Positions 25,501 to 34,735 of a DNA stretch of 64,000 bases are shown here, piece by piece; position 1 is the stretch's first letter, and each line of letters opens with the position of its first letter. The stretch spans positions 1,285,501-1,349,500 of the forward strand of contig JAUIRK010000993.1 of NCBI GenBank assembly GCA_030549495.1, read 5' to 3'. Origin of the DNA: Nectonema munidae. Taxonomy: Eukaryota; Nematomorpha; Nectonematoida; Nectonematidae. Both the position numbers and the translations under genes were made by a program. The notes under the pieces were generated by a model. It saw only the letters and a program-made list of their open reading frames with translations. It was not told the origin of the DNA and did not search any database.

Positions 25501-25826
25501 TCCGGCCCATCACTAGTAAATGCTATATGAGTTATAATCGATTGCTTACACCTCTTTTTATCCAATCGCGCAGACAAAAGGAAATGAAGAGCAATCGAAT
25601 GCAAAAGATTCGCAAGCAAATCGCACTTAGCAAATCCTTTCAGAGTGACGACAACACCAACTACGAAGTTTGCGTCCACAACAAAGAGAATGCCTCTGTC
25701 CGTCTCTCTCCACGTCCCCTCACCTCATCCAGCCTCAAGACCAAAGGAATAGAACCCCTGGACAAGGAAGATGTGGACAAGTGGCAAGGAGCGATTGCGC
25801 TCATCAAGCTGGCGAGCGGCCTTTGA
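16220..25826 (+). CDS. ZNF367: C2H2 zinc-finger transcription factor, ZNF367-like
   Basis: Four coding exons: 16220-16544, 17805-17924, 18525-18657 and 25574-25826. They join to 276 codons plus stop with every phase consistent. Finger 1 uses C87, C90, H103 and H107 ([21 protein letters not shown]). Finger 2 uses C115, C120, H133 and H137 and contains [25 protein letters not shown] partial third finger reads [17 protein letters not shown]. These match vertebrate ZNF367 almost residue for residue, as does the tail: WLIR joins QKEMKS across the last intron (human WLAR..EMRE), and the end [12 protein letters not shown] matches the conserved C-terminal helix. Family members are nuclear DNA-binding regulators linked to cell-cycle genes. 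It is shorter than the human protein (about 350 residues). The third intron is about 6.9 kb and packed with transposon remains. Confidence 0.9.
16545..17804 (+). other. ZNF367-like intron 1
   Basis: AT-rich, with nothing recognised inside. Intron 2 (17925-18524) is likewise plain. Confidence 0.6.
17805..17924 (+). CDS. ZNF367: ZNF367-like coding exon 2 (finger 2)
   Basis: 120 bases between TTTTCAG and AATG|GTAGAA, phase 1 to phase 1. Encodes the second finger and the HTGEKPFVC linker into the third. Confidence 0.88.
18525..18657 (+). CDS. ZNF367: ZNF367-like coding exon 3 (HANR region)
   Basis: 133 bases, from GATTTAG acceptor to ATAAG|GTTTTT donor, phase 1 to phase 2. Encodes [18 protein letters not shown], the signature after the second finger in ZNF367, and ends in ADWLIR. 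Confidence 0.85.
18945..19020 (+). repeat. Minisatellite in ZNF367 intron 3
   Basis: About three imperfect copies of a 20-22 base unit, CTTNTTCTCATNTTGAATTT. Confidence 0.6.
19419..20613 (-). mobile_element. hAT DNA transposon, 3'-deleted, BED finger end retained
   Basis: An exact 8-bp target duplication, GTAGGCGC, flanks the element (19411-19418 and 20614-20621). Inverted ends are TAGAGCCCTGC and TAGTGCTCTGC, of hAT type. On the minus strand, two neighbouring frames encode a BED zinc finger ([14 protein letters not shown], then [10 protein letters not shown], then [11 protein letters not shown]), followed by the typical [19 protein letters not shown] stretch. A frameshift splits the finger. 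The catalytic and dimerisation parts are missing, so this is an internally deleted, non-autonomous copy. Confidence 0.85.
20945..20985 (-). repeat. SINE tail fragment
   Basis: GTACCGTGGAGTGTTTTCATC matches the reversed tail of the SINE at 50083. Only the tail is present. Confidence 0.4.
21200..21285 (+). repeat. Short direct duplication
   Basis: GTCTAGAAATAAGTTACATA occurs twice, 60 bases apart (about 21202 and 21262). Confidence 0.6.
21290..23030 (-). pseudogene. Decayed copy of a multicopy, probably transposon-borne protein gene
   Basis: Minus-strand frames, read from 23012 down, give CYICEKFTF, then [21 protein letters not shown], a PF..TMVRRE stretch and paired Cys. Next come [16 protein letters not shown], then [19 protein letters not shown] with [14 protein letters not shown], then [17 protein letters not shown], and last MEERYGRW with MMADYCWSL. 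This order matches a large protein that I recall as present in many copies in arthropod genomes (an N-terminal Cys-rich domain, an ELNDLVRDLNL motif, then a KRSLK.VLLHN domain). Its transposon class is not clear to me. Several frame changes and stops make it a dead copy. It sits antisense in ZNF367 intron 3. Confidence 0.6.
23590..23825 (-). pseudogene. Exon-like coding stretch, unassigned
   Basis: One minus-strand frame reads [22 protein letters not shown]. An overlapping frame reads [20 protein letters not shown], then [11 protein letters not shown] and a stop at 23593. Both look protein-like but no single frame holds both. It may be part of the same decayed element as 21290-23030 or a stray gene fragment. 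Confidence 0.3.
24010..24190 (-). mobile_element. Transposon-like coding fragment
   Basis: Minus-strand [20 protein letters not shown], then GKDRNF, and after a stop LFDVADYKN. The final motif resembles the LFDI...D segment of repeat-encoded arthropod proteins. It may be the distal part of the 21290-23030 element. Confidence 0.35.
24190..25573. other. Rest of ZNF367-like intron 3
   Basis: AT-rich, with no recognised repeat end or coding stretch. Confidence 0.4.
25574..25826 (+). CDS. ZNF367: ZNF367-like coding exon 4 (C-terminus)
   Basis: Entered in phase 2 after a pyrimidine-rich CGCGCAG acceptor. The restored Arg codon gives [10 protein letters not shown], aligning with the family's AR..EMRE stretch. 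The rest is a Ser-rich linker and the conserved tail ending in SGL before TGA. The open frame upstream of 25574 is intron. Confidence 0.8.
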
Positions 25827-27460
25827 GCTGTGTTCAAATCCCATCCATGCCCAATTTATTTATTGAAAAGAGCTCTAGTATGATTTTGCGTGTGTACTCT
25901 TATTAAAATATTTTGATTTAGTTTGACGCATGTCCGTAGTTTTCTATAGCTTTAAGCTTTGTTTGTGTACACCCTCGACAACATTTTACTATTCCAGCTA
26001 TGATATCTTTGCAATCCTCACTTTCATTATTTTTATTTATTTTTACCTTTTTTTTCCACTTGCCACCACTTTTTATGAAGTTGCGTGCAAAAAGGTACGA
26101 CTGTATTTTTTATCTGGAAATATTCTATTTTTTGTATCTAATAAAATTTTAATATTTTCTTCTTTTCTCAAAAACTTAATTATAATTACAATGCAGGTTG
26201 TCTGTCAATAAATTCAGCATCATTGGGACTTGGAGGGTGCCGCATTAGTCATGTTATAAGGTTAAAATACACCAAACTTAAAACTGTATTTCTTAAATTT
26301 CTAATTTTAGACTTTTTTCGATAACAGTTTATTTAATTACAATTTATTGAAAAAAAATTTCTCTAATAGCTTTTTATAAAAAACTCAAGTTTTTGAAAAC
26401 AAAATCACTGCCGGAATAGTGATAGTCGACCTGTAATGCAAATAAATTACCGTATAACGCCATTTTTGTTCTTGTTAAGTGAGTGTTATTTTCTATCTTC
26501 GTTTATTGCAAAACAACACAAATTGGCCATTACATGTCTTAACGTATTTTTGTGGGCTATTGATTGAATTAAAAGAAAGAGACAAATTTCACTATATTTG
26601 GACATAGTAAGTTTTATAGTTAAAGATTTTGTTTTTTCAAAACACTTTAAAAATATTTGCTTCTCCTTTATCGTGCTTAATTATAAAAGTTATGCGATAT
26701 TTTCTAAAGATACGACACGTTTTAGAAAACATTACGTATCATTGCGAAAATGTTACACTCAAAATATTCTTACAATTGAAAACTCGTAAATTTTGCCACA
26801 CTGAATTGAATGAGTCTGTCATTGATGTACAAGTTCATATCTCCTTTTTCAGAGCTTTCCAAACTCAAGTTGTCTGAGAAAATTGAAAGACCAAAATACT
26901 TAAATCATTTTTTTAATCAGGTGGATTTATCAACGAGCCTTAGTAAATTCATAAAAATTAGCCAAATTCTCTTCCTAAAGCAAGCGTAATTGGAAAAGTC
27001 TTTTGTGACATTTGTTTTTTGATCTGGTTTAACACGCTCTCCACTCAAATCGTGAGTAAGTTATATGTGCAATGTGCATACAGTGTAACGTTGCTAGAAT
27101 TTTTATTTGGAGGGGCACTATTGTATATGTTTAGTAGAAGCTTTTTCTAAAATAAAGTAACACTTACTTTTCTCTTTGCAAACATTTCTGCTTTTATCAT
27201 GCTTTATATTTGTTATGTTCGTTCTCATAACTCATTTTTTACAAGTAATTTTTTATTATAAATTGGGTATTCTTGTTAGACGTTGACTTTTTTTTTTAAT
27301 TTTCAAAATTCATTATAAAAGAATTTTTGTGAATGAACACACCACCATTATTACCCGACATTATACTTGCACTGTAAGCTCTCAATCCCACCACAACTGC
27401 ACATATTTTATGAAGCCAAATTACATTGTTTGTAATACTACTTGCATCAACCTTCTAGCT
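25827..27460. other. Downstream of ZNF367-like gene, no feature seen
   Basis: AT-rich. Open stretches at 25930-26211 and 26598-26877 show no motif. ATTAAA near 25902 could act as a weak polyadenylation signal for ZNF367. Confidence 0.4.
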
Positions 27461-27463
27461 CAG

Positions 27464-28423
27464 TGGTTTTCTAACTGGAGTTCGCCTGCTAAGAAGTTCC
27501 ATGGGGATCGAGAAGGAGACAGAGTGAATCGTTTTTCGCAAAATATTGCACTTATATTCGGTCATTTGCCATTTTTACCAATAAATGACATTTAAAAAGA
27601 ATAAATAAGTTAGTCTTTGAAGTAAGTACTATTTTTTTCTTTTATTGCTTTTCAGGCCTAATTTGTAAATGTGCATTTTTTTATTAACTTTAAAAAATGA
27701 AATATGACATCTCATACTTGAAATTTAGTTTTACTGTATTAAAGTCTTGTGGGGAAGACGAACATAAGTGTCCTTTGTGTTCTAAAGTGTCCACTTTTCT
27801 AAAGCCAGTCACGTGAAGCTAGCAATGGTAGTGAAGCACTCAACTTCGGTAAACAAAACTATTTGCTGAACGATTGCACAAATTGATGTTTCCTGAAGGC
27901 CATAAAACACCGTGTAACCTACCAAGAAATTTTTCTTTATTTCTTTATCTACAAAAATTTGAAAAATACAATCAATTTATCAGAAACCCGTTTATAATCT
28001 CAATTAGTAATCTGGCCTCAGAAGACTTCTTAATTCAAGAACAGTTTATTGATTTGGATTGAAAAGGTGCAAAACATGTTTTTCTGAAATATCTCATAGC
28101 CATTTTTCGATTGAAATGGGAGAGTCATATGCTTGCAAAGATTGCTCTGATTTGATTTGCCACTACATATGAGTGTCGCAAGCGTTTTCCATGCTACTTG
28201 CCATTGAAACCAAATACCGAAACAGATTGGAAGTGAGTAATGATATGAGAGTTGCATTGGCCAAAACAGAGCCAAATAAGACAAAGCAGATGCCATTTAG
28301 ATTTGGATTGTTCAGACAATTTTTGAATAAACAATGGTGTCGATTTTTTAATACAGTAGTTTATATGTTGATTTATTTTTTTTAAATGAGACCCCGAGCT
28401 ATTAAAAAATTATAGTTAGGCCA
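27464..28423 (+). mobile_element. hAT transposon remnant, ZBED5-like
   Basis: Ends CAGTGGTTTTCTAACTGGAG and, reversed, TAGTGGCCTAACTATAATT are hAT-like inverted repeats. The plus strand carries the C-terminal part of the transposase: FIRNPF, then TTYECRKRFPC, then LLAIETKYRNRLEVSNDMRV (the AIKTKYRNRLDV signature of ZBED5-type hAT proteins). Frame changes interrupt it. No clear target duplication remains, so it is old. Confidence 0.7.
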
Positions 28424-28740
28424 CTACGCCGAAACTTTTTAGAATAAGTGAACGAACAAATATTCAAGGTTAATAAGGTAACAAAATAATTCATATATGA
28501 TAGAAGACTACTCATCAGATGTAATTAAGTCTTTATCTCAGGTCACAGTCTATCTGCATAGTCAATTAGATATGCTATACTCTAATCAAGTCAAGGTTTT
28601 ATACCATGACTAAAAATGTTCTCTTCTTTAAATCTTAAGGGACTTGAATTTTTGGTTGAACCGATTTTATATTTGGTGTTCGAAGGTTAATGTCTTCTAA
28701 AGACCATATTTAAAGTGTTGTATTAGAGGGCTCATTGGTA

Positions 28741-28815
28741 ATACAGTCATACCTCATTTATCCGACCGAAGATTATTCGACAACCCCACTATCCGATGCA
28801 ATATTGATTAGGAGT
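28741..28815 (+). mobile_element. Tigger/pogo-like terminal fragment
   Basis: CAGTCATACCTCATTTATCC resembles Tigger-type ends (CAGT.ATACCTC..TTATCCG). No matching right end was found. Confidence 0.4.
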
Positions 28816-29349
28816 TAAAAAATATTTCTAAGCCTTTCATCTCACTAATTGTCAACAAGCCTGGTTCATATAAAACTTTGTACTGAAATGCATTATTGCT
28901 TAAAATTAAAATTAAAAATTTTTAGCAACGAAATGTTACCAAGCTTGATTTGTAACACAAAAATAAAGAATCTTCATATTCTACCTACACATATATTAGC
29001 CAGTAAAGTAAATTGTATGAAAATTTATTTAGGATATGAATTGACAGGTATGTAGCCGTGAATTTAAATTTGGCCATTTTAAATAGAAATTGAAGGTTTA
29101 CAATTTTTAAAAGAAATATTCTACAAATTTTAAATTTATATAAATTAGCTATTCCGATCCCTAAGTTATACGCTAAAAAGTACATCATAATAAAATTATT
29201 TGTACTAAGTTTTATTAATAAAAATTTTAAGCAAAGTGTAAAAAGATTGCTAACTATTCTGAGAAATCTTGATAAAAAACTAAAAAATTAAATAAAATGA
29301 ATATCTAAGGATAACGCTTCATATATTTGATTTTTAGAATAAAAGACTT

Positions 29350-29530
29350 GATTGTTTAAATTAGCCCCGTTGCCCACTTCAATTATGGGGTGGGGCAAAA
29401 CTGATTTTAATGGGGCCCGGAATATAAAAAAGTGTATACATTTATATATTTCAAAGGAGTTTCAGATGGGCAGAATAAATCCCAGGGGGACTAGCTCCCT
29501 CCCCCACCTTATCGACGGGCTTGGTTACAG
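29350..29530. repeat. G/C-rich repeat remnant, possibly hAT-like MITE
   Basis: A patch with GGGGTGGGG, GGGGCCCGG and CCCAGGGGGACTAGCTCCC in otherwise AT-rich DNA, similar in texture to the GGATCC MITEs at 45763 and 48518. Ends are not clear. Confidence 0.3.
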
Positions 29531-29901
29531 TAATTAATAGGGATAAACATTTTAAGCTTTAAATTATAGAGTTCTTATATAGTCTTATATTCGACTCGCT
29601 CAAAAATGCGTGGGCTCTTATTCAAATGACTGGCTACATTACTGCCTCTGATCAAATCAAGCTCAAATGTGTACTATTATAACAAAGAAGTGGACATTGA
29701 TGAAAAAAATAGATTTTAAATATTCATTCTAAGACTTCCCTTTAAAACAAGAAAAGTAATATCGAAACCTACTTAGAAGACAAACAAGTTTAATAAATAC
29801 TATGAAAAAGATATATAATTCAGAAAATTGAAAATTATTCGGGGGAGGGGGCGAAACGCTCCCCCCAGATGTCCGCCATTGGTTTTGTGGTTTATACACA
29901 C

Positions 29902-30551
29902 TAGGGTGTCCACCCCGGGCCTCATCGCCTATTCCCCGGGGAATTTCCGAAATTTTACTCCTCATCCTCGAAACTCATTCCTCGACTCACCGAGGAGTTT
30001 TGAGTTTTTCGATTTGCTTCTGTGCTGAACTGTTTGATAAAAATTTTAGGCTAATTTTATAGTTTTAAGTCAAATCAAAATTTTAAATCTACATTTTTGA
30101 TGAAACAAAAAAGTTGTATCAAAGCAAAAATAAAATAATGAAAAAAACGTTTGACCTTTATTTGGAAACAAAAAGAAGGCCCGAAGTTTTGAAAAATTTG
30201 TTCAAGAATTTAAAAAGCATAAAACCAACATCTGTAGACTCCGAACGAGTGTTTTCATTAATGAGTTATTTTTCTACAAAAATAGGAAACCAGTTGAACG
30301 ATGAAACTTTGAACGCCCTAGTATTTCTTAGATATTTTTTCAAAACATGAATATTTTTTTACATTTTTTAAAAATAATTTAATTCAACTTTTGAACTAAT
30401 AAAAAACTTTCAGAATACTTCATATTTTTTCATTTTAGAAGAGTTTTTTTATTGTGAAAAAATCGCTTTTCTTCCCCGGGGAAATATTTCAAAAATTACG
30501 AGGTCCTCGTTCCCCGGGGAATGAAAAAAAGACCTTAAAGTGGACACACTA
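29902..30551 (+). mobile_element. hAT DNA transposon, deletion derivative keeping the dimerisation domain
   Basis: An exact 8-bp target duplication, ATACACAC, flanks it (29894-29901 and 30552-30559). Inverted ends TAGGGTGTCCAC and TAGTGTGTCCAC, each followed by TTCCCCGGGGAA boxes. An uninterrupted plus-strand frame (30114-30350, 78 residues) encodes the hAT C-terminal dimerisation domain: PTSVDSERVFSLMSYFSTK followed by NQLNDETLNALVFLRYFF. The N-terminal and catalytic parts are gone. Confidence 0.9.
30114..30350 (+). CDS. hAT transposase C-terminal domain, open remnant
   Basis: 78 codons from ATG to TGA inside the element at 29902. The SVDSERVFS motif and the LN.ETLNALVFLR helix are the hallmark of the hAT dimerisation region. 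A full transposase is about 600 residues, so this is only the end. Whether it is expressed cannot be told from sequence; the frame may be open simply because the copy is young. Confidence 0.6.
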   Translation: MYQSKNKIMKKTFDLYLETKRRPEVLKNLFKNLKSIKPTSVDSERVFSLMSYFSTKIGNQLNDETLNALVFLRYFFKT

Positions 30552-30559
30552 ATACACAC

Positions 30560-31590
30560 ATCTGTCGGCTAATGCTTATCTTTTACATAGTGATTTATTT
30601 AAAATGTTCATTTCTAGTGAACATTTCTTTATTTTCCTTTTGTTCTAGTATTCGAATAATATTTCCTTTGTGTAGATTCTTTCACGCATTTTGGTCATAT
30701 TGATTTGACTTTTTTTATAACTCAAAGCATAACAATAATCTTTATTTGTTCACACTTTCATATTCGATCAATAAAGTTTTCTTTTTTTTTTAGAAAAAAA
30801 TAAAATCACACAGCTACTATACTTTCGCCTAAGTGTAAGTTTGTATAAACTACAAGGATAATTCAGCCTTGGCGCTGGTGTTGAGAATTCGCATTTTGGT
30901 TTAGTCAATATGAATAATCTGTAAAAGAGATATCTAACATGATGTGGTATAAAAAATGGAAAAGATCAAATATTGAAATTTGAAAAATGTGCTGGGTATG
31001 AATACTTTGAAAGTCGCATACTTCATACTTGTTATTGCGTACTTTTGATTAGGCGCCTTGAAAACAAAAATATAAGTCATGGATTCAAATCCCAATCATT
31101 GAGGATTATCATGCTGACTTTTTGGAAATAATGCAACAAGTTCACTTGCTACTACTTGTTCTTCTAAAGAGTGAATCCTCCTTCCCACAAATTCAGCTTA
31201 GCTTAGAATGAAAATTTATATTGCCACCGCATTTTGCTGTCCTATTTAAAAATGAACATAGAAAGCTGCGGTTTTTCAATGCTAAATATCATCTATGAGC
31301 TATATATGAAGCTACGGTTTTTTAATAGTTTTTCTATACTTATAAAATCGTAGTGGTAAAAAACGAGGTAGGTAGACAAAATTTTAGCCTTGGATCCATT
31401 CAAAATGAAATATTTTACTCACAAATAATAATCACATTAGTGTGTACGCCTTTCCCTCCTCTCTCTATTCATGACAAAATGTCTTTCTTTCTTGTTACTT
31501 CTATTCTAAGAGATATTAATTTGAAACATCTGTCAATAATTTCTCCTCTCACAATTTAATTACAATTCCCTTTGTTATGCCAAATTATAT
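30560..31590. other. AT-rich stretch, no feature seen
   Basis: No recognised motif or repeat end. Confidence 0.35.
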
Positions 31591-31597
31591 ACACAGA

Positions 31598-31657
31598 AAC
31601 TTTACATCTTCGCATTGCAAGCACCATCCTTCGAGAATTCTTGCACACTATGCAAGG
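31598..31657 (+). CDS. Possible exon of an unrecognised gene
   Basis: 60 bases between a pyrimidine-rich TATACACAG acceptor and a GCAAG|GTAGGT donor, open in phase 0 (KLYIFALQAP then SFENSCTLCK). It would join in phase with the exon-like stretch at 32691. Weak on its own. Confidence 0.25.
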
Positions 31658-31789
31658 TAGGTGAATTCACTACTTCTCTACACTCCTAGTCATGTGTTGT
31701 TTGTTGCCTGGAAGCAAATTTATGCAGACATCTGTTACGTCATGCAAATGAGTCGTCACGGAGATGATGTTCATGGATAATGAATGTCT

Positions 31790-32080
31790 GGTGTTTGTGT
31801 ATCATGTGTGATCTGACGGTCTTGGTGTCTGTGTGTGCTTACGCGTATGTGTCTATCTATCTGTCCATCTGTGTGTGTATCATCTGTGCACGAAAGGTGG
31901 TGTGTATCTGTCTCTATGCGTGAAAGGTGTCTATGTCTGTGTCTATGCGTGAAAGGTGTTTATGTCTGTCTGTGTGTGTATCTGTGCCTGTGCGTGACTA
32001 TGTGCGTGTGTATCTGTGCCTGTGCGTGACTATGTCTGTGCGTGTGTATCTGTTTATAGATGTGTGTGTATTTTATACTT
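31790..32080 (+). repeat. TG-rich microsatellite / minisatellite
   Basis: Interrupted (TGTG/TCTG)n with higher-order units of about 30 bases, such as TATCTGTGCCTGTGCGTGAC (twice, near 31979 and 32010) and TCTATGCGTGAAAGGTGT (twice). The open frame over it encodes only Cys/Val/Leu repeats. Confidence 0.85.
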
Positions 32081-32227
32081 GGCCTTGATTTTTAGCCTAG
32101 AGTGCCATAATCTGGCACAGATGAATCGACACTAATTCAAAAGAGAGTGTGGTCCATTTGTCAGTAATAAGTTGGATATGTCAAAAAAATGTCAATCATC
32201 ATCGCTAGCCTCCTTACTCTCCAAACT

Positions 32228-32357
32228 TTAACCCATTTACGACCAATGTTCCTATTTTGGAACATAAGTATCATCTTCGTCTGCTTTTTTCAAGTTGACT
32301 CTCCAAATCGTCTGCGTTTTTTTAAAAAACTGCTTGTTTTTGGTGCAAATGGGTTAA
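32228..32357 (+). mobile_element. TTAA-flanked MITE, subtype A, diverged copy
   Basis: TTAA on both sides, ends CCCATTTACGACC and GCAAATGGG, the same ATGTTCC...GGAACAT hairpin. The interior is more changed than in the copies at 3205 and 52661. Confidence 0.8.
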
Positions 32358-32366
32358 GTAAGAAAA

Positions 32367-32577
32367 GGTACTTTCCTGTTATCGCCCCACCACCCATCGC
32401 TCTTCTACCACGATAAATATTCTCTAATAATATGTTTGATGCGATTCTTTTTGATATGGTTGAATTTTATCCACCTACAGATTAAAAGATTTTTCACTTG
32501 TTTTTTTAATACATTTGTGTACTTTAATACATGTTTTATAACATTTTTGGGTGGTGGGGCGATAACAGGAAAGTACC
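32367..32577 (+). mobile_element. MITE with 30-bp perfect inverted ends and 8-bp target duplication
   Basis: Both ends begin GGTACTTTCCTGTTATCGCC and are identical for 30 bases. TAAGAAAA is duplicated exactly at 32359-32366 and 32578-32585. There is no coding capacity in 211 bp. An 8-bp duplication with ends starting GG fits Merlin, or an atypical hAT. The perfect ends indicate recent insertion, right beside the older TTAA MITE. Confidence 0.85.
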
Positions 32578-32690
32578 TAAGAAAAATATAGCGAGCGTAA
32601 ATGAAGTTTTACAGGGATGAACTTTGCTGTAAATTTTAGTTAAGTATTTATTGAAAAGAGAGATATCTATTTACATTTTTCAAGAATACT

Positions 32691-32912
32691 CACGTGTTTT
32701 CGGATATCCATAAAATGGCACGCTGGGGGGTAGATGCGCGTACAATTTTTTCATTAGATATGTTTCAAAACGAACGCTGTTTTTTACTTGATAATTCAAA
32801 TTTAAGATTTGATATTGATAAAATGCGCTTGCATGTGAAAGAAAGGAGAAAATGCTGGAAGAGAAGTTTGTACCCAAGGCCGTTTTGTTTCCAGGGATTC
32901 CCTTCAAATCGC
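32691..32912 (+). CDS. Possible exon of an unrecognised gene
   Basis: Higher-GC open stretch after a TTTTTCAAG acceptor. It encodes KMARWGVDARTIFSLDMF, later RFDIDKMRLHVKERRK, then CWKRSLYPRPFCFQGFPSNR. A join at CGC|GTATCC to TTATTTCAG at about 32972 would add PYDKCG and a stop. A Lys-Arg pair precedes a 24-residue Cys-containing end, as in secreted peptide precursors, but no signal peptide exon was found. The minus strand is also open here and has a GTGAGT donor, so strand is not certain. Confidence 0.3.
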
Positions 32913-32999
32913 GTATCCTTTTTTCTTTTTATTCAAATTATTTCTTTTCTTACACTTTAATCTTTATTTCAGCCGTACGATAAATGCGGTTAAAATAGG

Positions 33000-33600
33000 G
33001 ATCTAGCAAGCTTATTTGCTTTTATATAATAAACTTGCAGTTTAGTCAAGTTTCTACTTTGAGATTTGTGTTTTTCGGATGCGCATCGATCATGGGAGGA
33101 TACAGAAAAAGTAATGTGTTTTTTTGGCAAAATTCAGAGACTATATAAATAACTGATCCAATTAAACAATATTCAAAAAACGATGGGGTCGATTGCCCCT
33201 TCGCCCTCCTTTAGATCCGCCCGGCCATCCATGAGTTTATAACTTTAACCCAAGGACGAACATTTGGGGGAGAGAGGGGGCAAAAAGATTTTTTGTCCCC
33301 AATATTTATCACTTTGTAGTTTGTGCTACAAATATTTAATATAAAGCATGAACTCTTTATCAATTTATTTTGAAACTTTTGTACATCTCTGAAAATTGTA
33401 TATGTGTTGTAAAAAAATTCCATTGAAATATTCTAGCACATATATTTTAAAAGTCTTGCTCCCATTTAAAAAAGTTTTTGTTGTGCGTCCTTGAACAAAC
33501 CCTTTATAAAATTTTGTTTACAACTATTTTTACCCGTGTTCCCTGAGATAATATAATAAAAATTTAAAACTGCAAAATTTTTGAAAAGCACTACTTTTGT
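33000..33600. other. Short G/C-rich transposon-like patch in AT-rich DNA
   Basis: Around 33185-33300 there are CCCCTTCGCCC, GATCCGCCCGG and GGGGGAGAGAGGGGG, similar in texture to the GGATCC MITEs. TTAACCCAAGGACG at 33245 resembles a TTAA element end. No boundary could be set. Confidence 0.3.
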
Positions 33601-34735
33601 CTTTAGAAATACAGCATTTGTTAACTGTATTCCAAGAAAAATGTTCAGATCTTTACAAGAGTTAATACTGAAAAAGATTCAACAAGTTATATTCCTGAAA
33701 TATATATTGAACCCCAAACGCTACCGTTTTGACAGATGAAGACTAAGCTGATGAAGATAGTGGAGGATACATGGAAATTTGAGTAGTGGACAATTGCTTG
33801 CAGAAGCAAATACAAAGGCTATTATATATTAACCGAGTCTCGATACAAATCAAGATGATTGGATGAATGGAGATAGTCTTTTCAATCCAAGTTTTCCCAT
33901 TTTTCCTATGAGTGATTTTTTTCAATTCAGAAATATGAATTCTCTTGAATTGTTTGAGCTTTTTTTGATGAAGAAATTTTGAGTTTTATTTGTGAGGAAA
34001 GAATAATATACTCAAATTTTAAAAACAAATTTGATTTTTTTTTAATTGAAAATGAAGAGCTGGAAGTGTTTGTCGGAATTCTCATGATTTATTGATATGC
34101 TACTGTACCTTCTAAGCATTTATATTGAGAAGGTAAGAGTGATGTGAAAAATGAAATGATATATAACGGTTTGAGGAAGAATAGATCCCAGAAGTTGATG
34201 GAATTTCTTCACTTCACGAATAATGAATCAATAGACTGAAAGACAAATTTTTTAAGGTTTGGAGTTTGTCCAATCATTTGAATAAAAAATTCATGAAATA
34301 CTTTGTTCCAACACAATGTATATAGCACACGACGAATCAATGATCGAATACTTTGCCAAACATCCTTGCAAACAGTAAACCAATCAGATTTGGTTATAAA
34401 GTTTGGTGTATCCTGCACATATGATGGTTATCTTATTCACTTCGTTTTTTATGAAGGCAAAAAAGCAGAAGAAAAATTGTAGTCAAAAGTTGGCACAACA
34501 ATTTTGAACGCTATGAAAAACTTCGTTAAAGATAAAGAGAATTAGCCTTACTTTTTTTTTTGCGATTCTTTATTTTTATCAGAAAAGTTTATGCAAAAAC
34601 TTCTATCTTCAGGTTATGGTTCTACGGAAACGCTAAAGGAAAGACACTTCTCTACATTTTCACTTCTTTCTCAAAAAGAAATGTCTAAAAAACAAAGAGG
34701 AACGTCTTCTCCATGTACACATTAAAATTTTAATA

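Noticed and set aside
31835-32029. Cys-rich 64-residue frame
   Set aside because: Produced by the TG microsatellite.
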